This document shows positions 47,395 through 55,898 of a DNA stretch of 64,000 bases, one piece after another (the first letter of the stretch is position 1; every line of letters begins with the position of its first letter). The DNA comes from Spirochaetia bacterium UBA5763. GTDB lineage: Bacteria; Spirochaetota; UBA4802; UBA5550. The notes below the pieces were generated by a model. That model saw only the letters and a program-made list of their open reading frames with translations. It was not told where the DNA came from and ran no database searches. The stretch is taken from contig DIEX01000006.1 in NCBI GenBank assembly GCA_002418835.1, forward strand, positions 42,233 to 106,232, written 5' to 3'. A program made the translations under genes and the position numbers.

Positions 47395-47445
47395 GTATAC
47401 CCTATTTTTTTTGAGGCTCTCTTTAACTTTTTTATTAATCCCTGT
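47395..47445 (-). pseudogene. Remnant copy of the hsdM 3' end
   Basis: Minus-strand sequence reads INKKVKESLKK with AATAGGGTAT following. It parallels the end of the real hsdM (IDKKVIESLKKIGYEL; 48615-48665). By eye roughly four in five bases agree over about 45 positions. It sits on the far side of the PIN gene from hsdM. Confidence 0.65.
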
Positions 47446-47613
47446 TTTCCAGATCAGAGAAATCATCAATACTTTTTTCTTCTACAATTTTCATTGCCAG
47501 GTCCAGATGGCTTAATGACCTGTGGTAATTCTGAAACCTCTGCAGCCATCTTGATCCTTCATAAATGGTCATATATTGTACTACGGTTTTGTCATTGTTT
47601 AATTTTATGGTTC

Positions 47614-48624
47614 CTAATATATATACGGCTCAAATGTAATTTCTGCAATCTCGAAAACATCATTTATTACAATGCTCGCATTAAGACTGATATTTTCTTT
47701 AATACCTTTTCGAGTAAGATGTATCACAATTGACGAATGAATAACAAACTCCTCTTCCTGTGTCTCTTCATTGATTCTGCTTTCAACTGATTCGCAATAA
47801 TTATGTATTGTATAATTCTCTATTGTATATTCTTCATCCAACTGAATATATGTTTTTTCATTAAGCTGTTGCTGAAGATATTTTCTAAAATATTCTTTTT
47901 CTGTATATAAATAGAATTGTTTATACTCAATGAAGTTCTTATAATCTCTTTCCAATTCCGCAATTACTCTATTTTCGTCTTTCTCAATTTGAATGTGTTT
48001 ATTCCATTTATCTTTAAAATCACTAACGCAGTTTTCTTTATAATCACCATCCCTCGTTAGAAAAAAAATCTTATCAAAATCAGAAATCTTTTCATAATGC
48101 ATTAAAGTTTCCCAGATAACACTATCTTTAAATCCAGCATCATTGTAAGTTTTACTTGTTATTGCAAAAGGTGATCTTGGTTTATCCAGTCCAACAACCT
48201 TTGAGAGCATATTTTTTAACATAGACGGCGCATGCTCATCTTTATAAACGAGTACATTTATTCCATTTGTTTGGATATAATTATTTGCCTGTTCTTCAAT
48301 ATATGCACCACAATCAAACGATTCTTCAGGTATCAGAATACATCCTTCCGGGATATGTGGTAATCCGGTTAGTCTTTTAACAATCTCTTGTAATTGTTGA
48401 ATATCTTCTCGATATTGTCTTTGTTTTTGCTGCTTAAGCTCATCAATAACCATGGTTGAGACAGCAAGGGTTACATATGTATCAATCCTTTTACTTTTAA
48501 TAAACTGGCTGATTTCATTATAAGCTTTGCCGAATGAAAAAAAACTATAAGCAACTTTACCAGCTTCAATACTTCTTAAAGCATTGGTATCAAAAACAAT
48601 CAGCGTTTTTAAATTATAGCTCAT
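47614..48624 (-). CDS. PIN-like domain protein (DUF4935 type)
   Basis: 336 residues. Acidic residues of a PIN ribonuclease fold are in order: LIVFDTNALR, STMVIDELKQQ, GFKDSVIWETL and FFLTRDGDYKE. The C-terminal ~110 residues form a separate beta-rich domain. The start lies 11 bases inside hsdM, so the genes are coupled. Large PIN-like proteins of this class occur in RM and other defence islands and probably cut RNA. Confidence 0.78.
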   Translation of the reverse strand: MSYNLKTLIVFDTNALRSIEAGKVAYSFFSFGKAYNEISQFIKSKRIDTYVTLAVSTMVIDELKQQKQRQYREDIQQLQEIVKRLTGLPHIPEGCILIPEESFDCGAYIEEQANNYIQTNGINVLVYKDEHAPSMLKNMLSKVVGLDKPRSPFAITSKTYNDAGFKDSVIWETLMHYEKISDFDKIFFLTRDGDYKENCVSDFKDKWNKHIQIEKDENRVIAELERDYKNFIEYKQFYLYTEKEYFRKYLQQQLNEKTYIQLDEEYTIENYTIHNYCESVESRINEETQEEEFVIHSSIVIHLTRKGIKENISLNASIVINDVFEIAEITFEPYIY

Positions 48625-50152
48625 ATCCTATTTTTTTAAGACTCTCTATCACTTTTTTATCAATTTCTTCAGCTTTTAACATCTGCTGTTTCAAAGCTGC
48701 TGTCAGATGAATCATCTTTTCACTAAAAGCCTGATCATCCTCATCCGTTTCTTTAAAATCGATATACCGCCCCGGTGTCAGTATATGATTATTCTTGCGG
48801 ATCTCCTGTATATTCGCAGACTTGCAGAATCCCGGAATATCCTTATATAATGATTCACCTTCGGGGGACAAAGAAGCCCGCCAGTTGTGATATGTATCAG
48901 CGATTTTCTGAATATCTTTATCTGTAAGTTCCTTCTGTTTGCGGCTTATCATTGTTCCGAGCTCACGCGCGTCAATAAAAAGTATCTCATTACTTCTATT
49001 CCTGAAGTTATGATTGGTTTTATTTCGTGAGAGGAACCAGAGACATGCAGGTATCTGGGTGTTGTAAAACAACTGTGAAGGGAGCGCGACCATGCAGTCC
49101 ACTAAATCGTTTTCAATCAGCTCTCTTCTTATCTGTCCTTCTGTTGCGATATCGCTGCTCATGCTGCCGTTAGCAAGGACTATCCCCGCAGTTCCGCTCG
49201 GTGCAAGCTTGCTTATAAAATGCTGAAGCCAGGCAAGGTTTGCGTTGCCTGATGGAGGTATGCCATATTTCCATTTATGCGTTTCAGCCTGATTGATACT
49301 GTAATCACTGACATTGAATGGAGGATTTGCAAGGATATAATCTACTTTAAGTTCAGGGAAACGATCATTGATAAGTGTATCGCCAAGTTCAATATTTGCT
49401 TCAATGCCGCGAATTGCAAGATTCATCTTCGCGAGTTTATATGTTGTTGGATTACTTTCCTGACCGTAAATAGATATTTTACCCCGACGGTGTTCATGCA
49501 TTTCAATGAATTTTTCACTTTGTACAAACATCCCGCCGCTTCCACAGCAGCCATCATAAACACGTTTTTCGGCTTCGGGTGCGAGCATTTCAACAAGAAG
49601 TTTTACGATGCAGGAAGGTGTATAAAACTGCCCCCCTTTTTTCCCTTCCGCATCAGCAAACTGACCGAGAAAATATTCAAACACAAAACCCAGGACATCG
49701 TTTCCCTTGCCATTTCCGCTATTATTCAGAGATATTGTACCGATTAAATCAATCAGCTCCCCCAGACGCTGTTTATCAAGGGCCGGACGGGCATAATCTT
49801 TTGGCAAGACACCCTTTAATGATGCATTGTCTTTCTCAATGGCATCCATAGCATCATCAATATCTTTCCCTATGGTCGGCAGTTTTGCGCGGCCCTGCAG
49901 CCATCTCCATCGCGCCTGCGGTGGAACATAAAAAACACGCTCTGCGGTATACTCATCTTTGTCTTCTGGATCGGCGCCGGTTTTGTCTTTTCCAGAATCA
50001 AGTTTATGATATAATTCCTCAAATGCGTCAGATATATATTTTAAGAATATTAGACCCAATACTACATGCTTATATTCCGCAGCATCCATATTGTTTCTTA
50101 ATTTATCTGCGGCAGACCAAAGTGTTTTTTCAAGCTCATAATTTACGGACAT
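48614..50152 (-). CDS. hsdM: Type I DNA methyltransferase subunit M
   Basis: About 512 residues from the ATG at 50152 (TTTGGAG upstream). N-terminal helical domain LWSAADKLRNNMDAAEYKHV; SAM-binding motif VYDGCCGSGGMFVQ; catalytic DYILANPPFNVSDY (NPPF, N6-adenine methylation). The C-terminal helix binds HsdS. First gene of the operon hsdM-PIN-small ORF-hepT-MNT::hsdS-AIPR-hsdR. Confidence 0.94.
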   Translation of the reverse strand: MSVNYELEKTLWSAADKLRNNMDAAEYKHVVLGLIFLKYISDAFEELYHKLDSGKDKTGADPEDKDEYTAERVFYVPPQARWRWLQGRAKLPTIGKDIDDAMDAIEKDNASLKGVLPKDYARPALDKQRLGELIDLIGTISLNNSGNGKGNDVLGFVFEYFLGQFADAEGKKGGQFYTPSCIVKLLVEMLAPEAEKRVYDGCCGSGGMFVQSEKFIEMHEHRRGKISIYGQESNPTTYKLAKMNLAIRGIEANIELGDTLINDRFPELKVDYILANPPFNVSDYSINQAETHKWKYGIPPSGNANLAWLQHFISKLAPSGTAGIVLANGSMSSDIATEGQIRRELIENDLVDCMVALPSQLFYNTQIPACLWFLSRNKTNHNFRNRSNEILFIDARELGTMISRKQKELTDKDIQKIADTYHNWRASLSPEGESLYKDIPGFCKSANIQEIRKNNHILTPGRYIDFKETDEDDQAFSEKMIHLTAALKQQMLKAEEIDKKVIESLKKIGYEL

Positions 50153-50208
50153 TATTATCTCCAAATACTGAAAAACGTATACAATAAAGACTTTCCCTGA
50201 TAATCAAA

Positions 50209-50234
50209 ATTATACTAAACTGAATAAGTGTCAA
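50209..50234 (-). promoter_or_regulatory. Possible hsdM operon promoter
   Basis: Minus strand TTGACA (50234-50229) and TATAAT (50214-50209) are both perfect boxes, but the spacer is only 14 bases, shorter than optimal; if real it may need help or be weak. Confidence 0.35.
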
Positions 50235-50269
50235 ACACTAAACTTTGTATAATAACTCTCCCCATTCCT

Positions 50270-50394
50270 TTACCATCCCCATTCCATCACATATTCAAGC
50301 CATCTTTCCAGAACCTTACGTTCCCTCTCCTGGAAATCCTTTTTCATACACGTTAGTTCAGCTGCAATACCGTTCGTGAAATAATCTCCTGATC
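50270..50394 (-). pseudogene. Unrecognised coding fragment
   Basis: Open frame without a start codon reading GDYFTNGIAAELTCMKKDFQ, then ERERKVLERWLEYVMEWGW and a stop. It follows the Fic pseudogene in another frame. Probably the end of a lost gene; no family recognised. Confidence 0.3.
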
Positions 50395-51153
50395 CTAAAG
50401 CTTTTTAAGTGTTGAAAGAATTTCATTAAGCATAAATTCAACAAAAATCCCGCAGTCTGCCGCTTTTGTACTCTATGCAATTACATCATAGTATTTCTTC
50501 TGGTTCTGAAAAACCATATTTTCAACCGGCAGGTACTCGAATACCGGGTGCTGCTTACTTAATATAAGCGACTGCCACAATCTCCCCATACGTCCGTTCC
50601 CGTCAATAAAGGGATGTATAAATTCAAACTCGTAATGAAACACACAGCTTTTAATAAGGAGATGATCCTCCGACTTCTTCAACCAGTCAAACAGGTCATT
50701 CATCAGGGATTTCACACGATCCGCAGGCGTGGCAACATGGACTGTTTTATCGCCGGCAAATACGCCGACTCCGCCGGTCCTGAAATGACCGGGTTTATCT
50801 ATCAATGCATACATCATTAATGCATGCGCCTTCAGCAGGTCTTTTACACTGTAAGGATCTAAAGAGGGGAAGGAGTCATAAGTCTTAATGGCGTTTTTAA
50901 CCTCCTGGATCTCACGCGGAGGGGCCACAACATTTTTGCCTTCGATAATATCGGTTATGAGGCTTTCGGGAATTGTATTCCCCTCAATTGCCAGGGAGCC
51001 ATGAATAGATTTAATGCGGTTAATTTTACGGAGCAGCAGGCCATCCTCCTGTTCCATACGTATAACATACCGCTCAATCTGTGCCGAAATATCGACAATA
51101 AGATTAATAGTTTTAGCGCTTATGCTGAATGGCGGTTTATAATTTGATTTCAT
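50395..51153 (-). pseudogene. Fic gene interrupted by a nonsense codon
   Basis: The Fic domain is complete, with HPFIDGNGRMGR (180-191) and the inhibitory SLAIEGN motif near residue 53. The frame meets TAG after YYDVIA (stop at 50473-50475). It would continue STKAADCGIFVEFMLNEIL to a second stop at 50395, as in the intact homologue at 34.4 kb (IKESTKNSDSTFFIEFML). The product is 226 residues and lacks the winged-helix domain. Fic catalysis may survive; regulation should not. Confidence 0.8.
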
Positions 51154-51311
51154 AACCGGGCTGTCGTAAAGACCTGTAATGAAAGCTTTCTGATATTAAA
51201 ACCATCTTTTACTTTTTTCTCCCCGATCAAAGTTCTACTCCCTGGTTTGTTTTCTATACATTGACTAATCTGTTTAAACCCGATTTCTTTGAAAGTCCCA
51301 TAGCTTATCAA
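51150..51311 (-). CDS. Possible short ORF coupled to the Fic gene
   Basis: An open frame of 53 codons from a TTG: MISYGTFKEIGFKQISQCIE, then NKPGSRTLIGEKKVKDGF, ending RL with a TGA that overlaps the fic ATG (ATGA). It lies downstream of a promoter-like region with a palindrome. The overlap suggests an upstream partner gene, but there is no ribosome site and it may be a remnant. Unrecognised. Confidence 0.3.
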   Translation of the reverse strand: MISYGTFKEIGFKQISQCIENKPGSRTLIGEKKVKDGFNIRKLSLQVFTTARL

Positions 51312-51341
51312 CGGCGCGGTGAGGTCTCACCGGCAAATTAT

Positions 51342-51369
51342 CCTATACAAATATTTGCATATTTGTCAA
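51342..51369 (-). promoter_or_regulatory. Promoter with operator-like palindrome upstream of fic
   Basis: Minus strand TTGACA (51369-51364), 16-base spacer, TATAGG (51347-51342). A perfect inverted repeat ACAAATAT-TTGC-ATATTTGT (51347-51366) fills the spacer, the position of a repressor site. Confidence 0.45.
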
Positions 51370-51541
51370 CCCGATTGCACCTTAAAAAGAGCACCGACTC
51401 ACCCGTCAAAATCACTCTAACTCCTGTGTAGTACCTATGTTCCTCAATAGTAAAGCCTGTGCAGCTCCTGTGTAGCGCCTGTAAACATTACATACGGTAT
51501 TATATGTTCATATAAATAAATTCGGAAGGCTGCATACCACA

Positions 51542-51565
51542 AACAAGGGGTTGCAACCCCTTGTT
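51542..51565. repeat. 24-bp perfect palindrome
   Basis: AACAAGGGGTTG followed by its exact reverse complement. The arm CAAGGGGT...ACCCCTTG also forms the last hairpin of the structured stretch at 55515-55540. Confidence 0.75.
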
Positions 51566-52020
51566 GTACCCCCGTATGTTCGTCGCACCTTCGTCGCTGA
51601 ACGTCGATCTTTACCTGTATCTCTCCTATATCGAACTGGTCAGACCAGACCCCGTTTCATCACATTATTTTTACCATTCTGCGCACCTCCGGCACGCGCG
51701 GACAGGTTAACAGAAGCAACATGCTGGCCTCTATAGCAACTTTCACTAAACAGAATGCCTTGCCCCTTCGGGCGCCGCATGAGCCTGCCAAAGTGGGTAC
51801 GGGGGTTGTTGATTTCTTGACCCTGCAATCAGGATATCACATAAAGCTTTATAAACATAGCCCCGGGATGTCGATGTTGGAAGATTTTCAATTTTGATAT
51901 GAAGATTTATACTTAACCGGGGAAGCAGATTCCCGCCGGAGTTTACCCCCATGAGGATGGGGGCGGTAATGGCAGTCACGCTGATTGTAAGTAGAAGGGG
52001 GTTACCCTGCTCAAAGAGAT
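51566..52020. other. Non-coding, hairpin-rich gap
   Basis: No supportable gene. It holds a cassette-boundary repeat (51843-51884) and a strong hairpin CCCCCAT-GAGG-ATGGGGG (51946-51963). The block GAGCCTGCCAAAG at 51780 resembles GAGCCTGCAAAGG at 55307. Confidence 0.5.
51843..51884 (+). repeat. Cassette-boundary repeat R1
   Basis: TTTATAAACATAGCCCCGGG then ATGTCGATGTTGGAAGAT; same orientation as R2-R5. Confidence 0.65.
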
Positions 52021-52048
52021 GCGTTTATTATACGTATGCTGAATAAAA

Positions 52049-52351
52049 TTACAGTCCCCATTTTAAAATGATTTTTAACTCTTCGTCACTGAGTTTTTTA
52101 AATTTAGGCATTCTTCCTGATTGAACAGCATCTGTTATCATGCTTTTCCTTGCACAGATTAATTCTTTAGTCTCAAAATCTTTACTGTGGCATAATGAAC
52201 ATTTATCAATAATAACTTTGAAAGTCTGCTCATCCGGCAGCTTTGTGCATGTTTCAGATGGATATTTCTGCAGTTTTAATCCGCTGCATGCTGAAAGAAT
52301 TACAGATGTAAGCAAAAGTATGATTAATGATACGTTTTGTCGAGTAGACAT
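52049..52351 (-). CDS. Small c-type haem lipoprotein
   Basis: 100 residues. Lipobox LSACS near residue 22; one haem motif CSLCH (Cys51, Cys54, His55); C-terminal SGRMPKFKKLSDEELKIIL supplies a likely axial methionine (MPxF). This resembles a stand-alone mono-haem cytochrome domain attached to a membrane. AAAGGAG precedes the ATG. The group II intron lies directly upstream. Confidence 0.75.
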   Translation of the reverse strand: MSTRQNVSLIILLLTSVILSACSGLKLQKYPSETCTKLPDEQTFKVIIDKCSLCHSKDFETKELICARKSMITDAVQSGRMPKFKKLSDEELKIILKWGL

Positions 52352-52379
52352 AGTATGACTCCTTTACTTTAAGATTTTA

Positions 52380-54247
52380 ACGCGAGGAGTTTCAATGCCC
52401 CTCACAGAACCGGCTCTTCAGTCCAACTCACCTTACAGGCGATTCGTAAAAACTATGCACTATTTTTGGTTTTGGTAACGGGTAATGCTCAAGGTATTTC
52501 AAGAATCTATTCCAGTTCATTTTACGTTTCTGGCTGCGCCGATTCATCCATTTATACACCATTCTCAGGGTTGACAGATAAAACCTTGCGATACCTCTAA
52601 AGTTCTCACTAACTCCATAATACTGATAGTGCCCATGCAATTTTAATATCAGAATTTTCCACCACTCTTTGGTTTTAACCTGGTTTCTAATTGCCTTGAG
52701 CCACTCATTCATTTCTTTACATTTTGCAGAGTATTTCTTGCGACTTGTCTTCCGGCCAACCTTAAAGTAGCCTTTAATTGACGAATCACAGTAGTGAGTA
52801 AATCCCAGAAAGTCGAACGTATTGGCTCGCCTGTTTTGTAGTCTGGAATTTTCACGCTCGAATCTTCCAAAACTAAAATTTCGACTTTTCGTCGGATGTA
52901 TTTCCAGACCATACCTGTTAAAACGATTTTTCAATCCTTTCTCTATACGTCTGGCATCATCTGCATAGCGTACCACACAAACAAAATCATCCGCATATCT
53001 GATTATTTCGCAGAACCCTTCTACATTACTCTTTACCGTTGTTGCAAACCATTTGTCCAGCACATAGTGCAGAAAGATATTAGCTAAGATCGGGCTGAGT
53101 ATACTGCCTTGTGGTGTCCCGGTTTCCGTTTTAACAAGTATGCCATCATCAACATAGCCGGCTTTCAGAAATTTCTCTATCAGATTAAGTAATGTCGTGT
53201 CTTTTATTCTTATCTGCATAAATTCCATGAGTTTCTCATGTGTCACATTATCGAAAAATCCCTTTATGTCCGCTTCTACGATGTGACTAACAGGCTGAAA
53301 CATTATAAGGTCGTTCAATTCTTTCAATGCCTGATGGCAATTCCTGTTCGGTCGAAAGCCGTATGAACAATTTAGAAAGTCCTGTTCATAGATGCTTTCA
53401 AGTATCCACGTAATTCCCCGTTCTACTATCTTGTTTTCCAGAGCTGATATTCCGAGCGGTCGTTTTTCTGTCTCGCTTTTCGGAATGTACACTCGTCTTG
53501 CCGGTATTGGCTTGTATTTCTTCAGCTTTAACCTCGAGACTAACAGCTCCAGATTCTCATCCAGATTCTCGCCGTATTCTTTCCAGCTTACGTTATCAAT
53601 TCCTACTGCCTTATTCCTGTTCAGGCTTTTGTAGCAATCCCGAAGATATTCAGCATTCAGCAGATGAGCAAGGCTCGTAAACTGAAATTCAGGGTCTCTT
53701 CGGGCATGACCGGATATGAGAAATAATTTATGCCATGTTTCCCCTATATCAGTGTATGGCATGACACAAAGTCTCCCTCTGCGTTGAACTGCTGACCCCT
53801 TCGAGTGTCCTATGACATCCGGACTCGACAGGCATTACCCTGTCTACCCCTCTAATATGAATCAGTCCGACTACCGAAACGCCATATCTCCTTGTCACCT
53901 CTTCAGCTTCTTGGAAACTTCCATTTGGAGCGCTTCGGTCCTCCCAAGTTCCAACATAAACAATTCGTCTGCCCGCCACGGACTTAGACCCCGGCACGTC
54001 AGAAACACTCTCACCTTTAGCGATTGTTCTGATACTGGTTTCCGGAAAATGAACTCCTTGACCCTGTGCAATATGGAGAGTTTCGAGGCTCGATACCTTC
54101 ACTTGCGTTGCGGCTGACTGACTGCCCTTCCCATGGCTCCGCATGATTCGTTGCCTCTTCATGCGCATGGTTCAGTTCCGTGCTGATGGTTAGCCTTTAC
54201 ACGGGCTGGATTGTCCAGCTTGCCTATGTTAGCTTTGCTTGGCGCAC
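52380..54247 (-). mobile_element. Group II intron, apparently lacking domain V
   Basis: The 5' end reads GTGCGCCAAGCAAAGC (from 54247 on the minus strand), the usual GTGYG start, followed by about 480 bases of structured intron RNA with the familiar block GCGGAGCCATGGGAAGGG, then the maturase ORF. After the ORF stop, the expected ~34-base domain V hairpin (GAGCC...GGTTC) is collapsed to GAAGAGCCGGTTCTGTGAGG, and only a domain VI-like stem GTGAGG / CCTCGC follows. The exact 3' boundary (about 52376-52386) is not certain. It is inserted in intergenic DNA upstream of the haem lipoprotein gene. Confidence 0.8.
52428..53762 (-). CDS. ltrA: Group II intron reverse transcriptase/maturase
   Basis: 444 residues with all reverse-transcriptase blocks intact: YKPIPARRVYIPK, RPLGISALENKIVE, YGFRPNRNCHQAL, VEADIKGFFDNV, TGTPQGSILSPILANIFL and the catalytic YADDFVC. 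A maturase (X) domain follows (GVSENFRGIARFY ... YKWMNRRSQKRK). There is no C-terminal HNH endonuclease domain, so it would rely on endonuclease-independent retrohoming. The ORF looks functional although the intron RNA does not. Confidence 0.93.
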   Translation of the reverse strand: MPYTDIGETWHKLFLISGHARRDPEFQFTSLAHLLNAEYLRDCYKSLNRNKAVGIDNVSWKEYGENLDENLELLVSRLKLKKYKPIPARRVYIPKSETEKRPLGISALENKIVERGITWILESIYEQDFLNCSYGFRPNRNCHQALKELNDLIMFQPVSHIVEADIKGFFDNVTHEKLMEFMQIRIKDTTLLNLIEKFLKAGYVDDGILVKTETGTPQGSILSPILANIFLHYVLDKWFATTVKSNVEGFCEIIRYADDFVCVVRYADDARRIEKGLKNRFNRYGLEIHPTKSRNFSFGRFERENSRLQNRRANTFDFLGFTHYCDSSIKGYFKVGRKTSRKKYSAKCKEMNEWLKAIRNQVKTKEWWKILILKLHGHYQYYGVSENFRGIARFYLSTLRMVYKWMNRRSQKRKMNWNRFLKYLEHYPLPKPKIVHSFYESPVR

Positions 54248-54473
54248 TCATATTATCTCCTGAATAAAATCATGATATTAATTTCCATGAAACATTACTA
54301 CTTTTTTTTATCATATTCGTGCCGCAAGGGAAAGTTTGATTCAGATATTACATTGATGAGGTGCTCTGATGAGTTATTAATGCAACCATAAAACAGTATT
54401 GTTTTATATTTATCCGGACGCCTCCCCGGATAGGAGCGCCAATTTATATCTGATTTGAATAATCATATATACA

Positions 54474-54500
54474 CGCCCCGGCAGATCGATACCGGAAGAT
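54474..54500 (+). repeat. Cassette-boundary repeat R2 (diverged)
   Basis: CGCCCCGGCAGATCGATACC then GGAAGAT, between the intron and the DUF433/DUF5615 pair. Confidence 0.5.
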
Positions 54501-54547
54501 TTTTAATATTAAATTGAAATGAATTAATTACAGTCGCAGTAAAAAAG

Positions 54548-54913
54548 TTAAATCTCTCTTATCCTGATTCTGTCCGGAGTAATGACTGTGAACTTATTAT
54601 AAAGTGAATCCGAATACTTCTCCAGAACCGATAGAAGCATTTCAATTATTCTTTTTCTATCATTATATTCATAACGCAGATAAATAATCCCGCTGTTTTG
54701 AACCTTATGAGAAAAAACCCACTCACCAAAATCTCTATCTTCTGTAAGTACAACAGAATTTTTATCAGCAGCAATCTTTATAATCTCAGAATCTTCCAAT
54801 CCGCGATAATCAGCCCTGATGGATATTACTTTGTAACCGGCAGATCTGAGTCTGGATATAATTGAATTACTGATATTTTCATCAGCAACTATGTCAGGAG
54901 ACAAGGATTTCAT
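54548..54913 (-). CDS. DUF5615 PIN-like toxin
   Basis: 121 residues. PIN-like acidic residues: IVADENIS near the N-terminus, GLEDSEIIKIA, and VVLTEDRDFGEWV. This is the Mut7-C/DUF5615 class, usually the toxin of a DUF433 pair. Its start lies 20 bases inside the DUF433 gene. It appears intact, unlike several other toxins in the region. Confidence 0.8.
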   Translation of the reverse strand: MKSLSPDIVADENISNSIISRLRSAGYKVISIRADYRGLEDSEIIKIAADKNSVVLTEDRDFGEWVFSHKVQNSGIIYLRYEYNDRKRIIEMLLSVLEKYSDSLYNKFTVITPDRIRIREI

Positions 54914-55118
54914 CCCTTGAAATCACATCTGCGGAATATGCCAGGCATGCCATTATATCATCTTTCTGAACCGGGGGATATTCAGAAATAATATCATCAA
55001 TTTCCATACCCTCTGACATCTTTTTAATGATAAATTCCACGGTAATTCTTGTACCCCTGATTACAGGTTTACCCAGCATAATGTCAGGAGAAATGCATAT
55101 TTTATCTCTATAATTCAT
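54894..55118 (-). CDS. DUF433 antitoxin
   Basis: 74 residues from the ATG at 55118 (GAGGAG upstream). It contains ISPDIMLGKPVIRGTRITVE and the helix-turn-helix-like tail VQKDDIMACLAYSADV typical of DUF433. It overlaps the DUF5615 toxin gene, forming a two-gene toxin-antitoxin module. Confidence 0.85.
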   Translation of the reverse strand: MNYRDKICISPDIMLGKPVIRGTRITVEFIIKKMSEGMEIDDIISEYPPVQKDDIMACLAYSADVISRDEILVS

Positions 55119-55210
55119 AATACTCCTCATTTATATTAACTATAACGATCAGATACTTCAAATCAATAAAAAAATTTTTGAGACTACGTAAAAAATATCA
55201 CAGCAGCAAT

Positions 55211-55248
55211 AATAAACAAAGCCCCGGGAGGTCGATGTAGGAAGAATA
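55211..55248 (+). repeat. Cassette-boundary repeat R3
   Basis: AATAAACAAAGCCCCGGGAG then GTCGATGTAGGAAGAAT; directly followed by the structured stretch. Confidence 0.65.
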
Positions 55249-55540
55249 ATGTTCCTGGAGGTGACAGGAAGTCAACGACTGGCGAGAGAGACATGGAAGT
55301 CTCTTCGAGCCTGCAAAGGTTTATATTAAACCGTAAACTCGCCAATTTACTTAATGAAAAAATACATGCTACCTTAATATTTCGGACACCTTAATAAGCC
55401 TGCACCGGCGCTTGAGGTGCTAAAGGCTCTCTGCCGCCTGAAGAGCCGAGGGCGACAGAACACGACGTTCTTAGTGTGGAACGCTGACAGGATGTCAAAA
55501 AAGCGTTCCACTGTCAAGGGGTGGGCGGTACCACCCCTTG
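55239..55540 (+). other. Hairpin-rich non-coding stretch, candidate structured RNA or element
   Basis: A run of mostly perfect stems: a three-way junction closed by TGGCGAG / CTCGCCA (55280-55286 with 55338-55344) enclosing AGAGAC / GTCTCT and GGTTTA / TAAACC; GCACC / GGTGC (55402-55420); GGCTCT / AGAGCC (55425-55447); GTGGAACGC / GCGTTCCAC (55476-55511) with an inner TGACA / TGTCA; and a 10-bp CAAGGGGTGG / CCACCCCTTG (55515-55540). A plus-strand ORF over it (55417-55713) has no ribosome site and is not supported. Confidence 0.55.
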
Positions 55541-55641
55541 GAAAAATTAATAATACGATTAATATCACAGGTGTAAAAAATAATTTTTTAAATATGAATG
55601 GAAGATTATTGATAAATAAAAAAATTAATACTTATCCTGCT

Positions 55642-55875
55642 CTATTCGTCACTCTCTATCCTCTTAACAACAAGAGAAATAAAATCAGATGGAGGAATAC
55701 CAAGAGCTTTTGAAAGATTTAAAATCGTAGTTAATGAAGGCTGTCTTAATCCGCGTTCAAGAAGTGAAATATAAGTTCTATCGAGATCGCAAATGAAAGA
55801 AATTTTATCCTGCGATAAATTTTTCCCCTTTCTCAATTCACACAAAACAGAACCAAATGCTTTTTCCGGTGTCAT
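55642..55875 (-). CDS. Xre-family regulator, C-protein-like
   Basis: A 77-residue single helix-turn-helix domain: LRKGKNLSQDKISFICDLDR, TYISLLERGLRQPSLTTILN. Length and sequence resemble the controller (C) proteins of restriction-modification systems. Its own promoter carries two GACTATAGTC palindromes, the C-box pattern, so it very probably binds its own operator. No type II RM genes flank it; it may be an orphan controller or may act on other defence genes. Confidence 0.82.
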   Translation of the reverse strand: MTPEKAFGSVLCELRKGKNLSQDKISFICDLDRTYISLLERGLRQPSLTTILNLSKALGIPPSDFISLVVKRIESDE

Positions 55876-55898
55876 TTTTTTAATTTTTCCTTGACACT

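Noticed and set aside
51551..52000. Short ORFs in the gap before the haem lipoprotein
   Set aside because: Composed of palindromes and repeat sequence, no ribosome sites, no recognisable domains.
53749..54168. Minus-strand ORF upstream of the intron maturase
   Set aside because: It lies in the structured 5' RNA part of the group II intron (domains I-IV); such open frames are a by-product of intron RNA.
55417..55713. Plus-strand 98-codon ORF over the hairpin array
   Set aside because: No ribosome site, its sequence is dictated by perfect hairpins, and it runs into the 3' end of the xre gene on the other strand.
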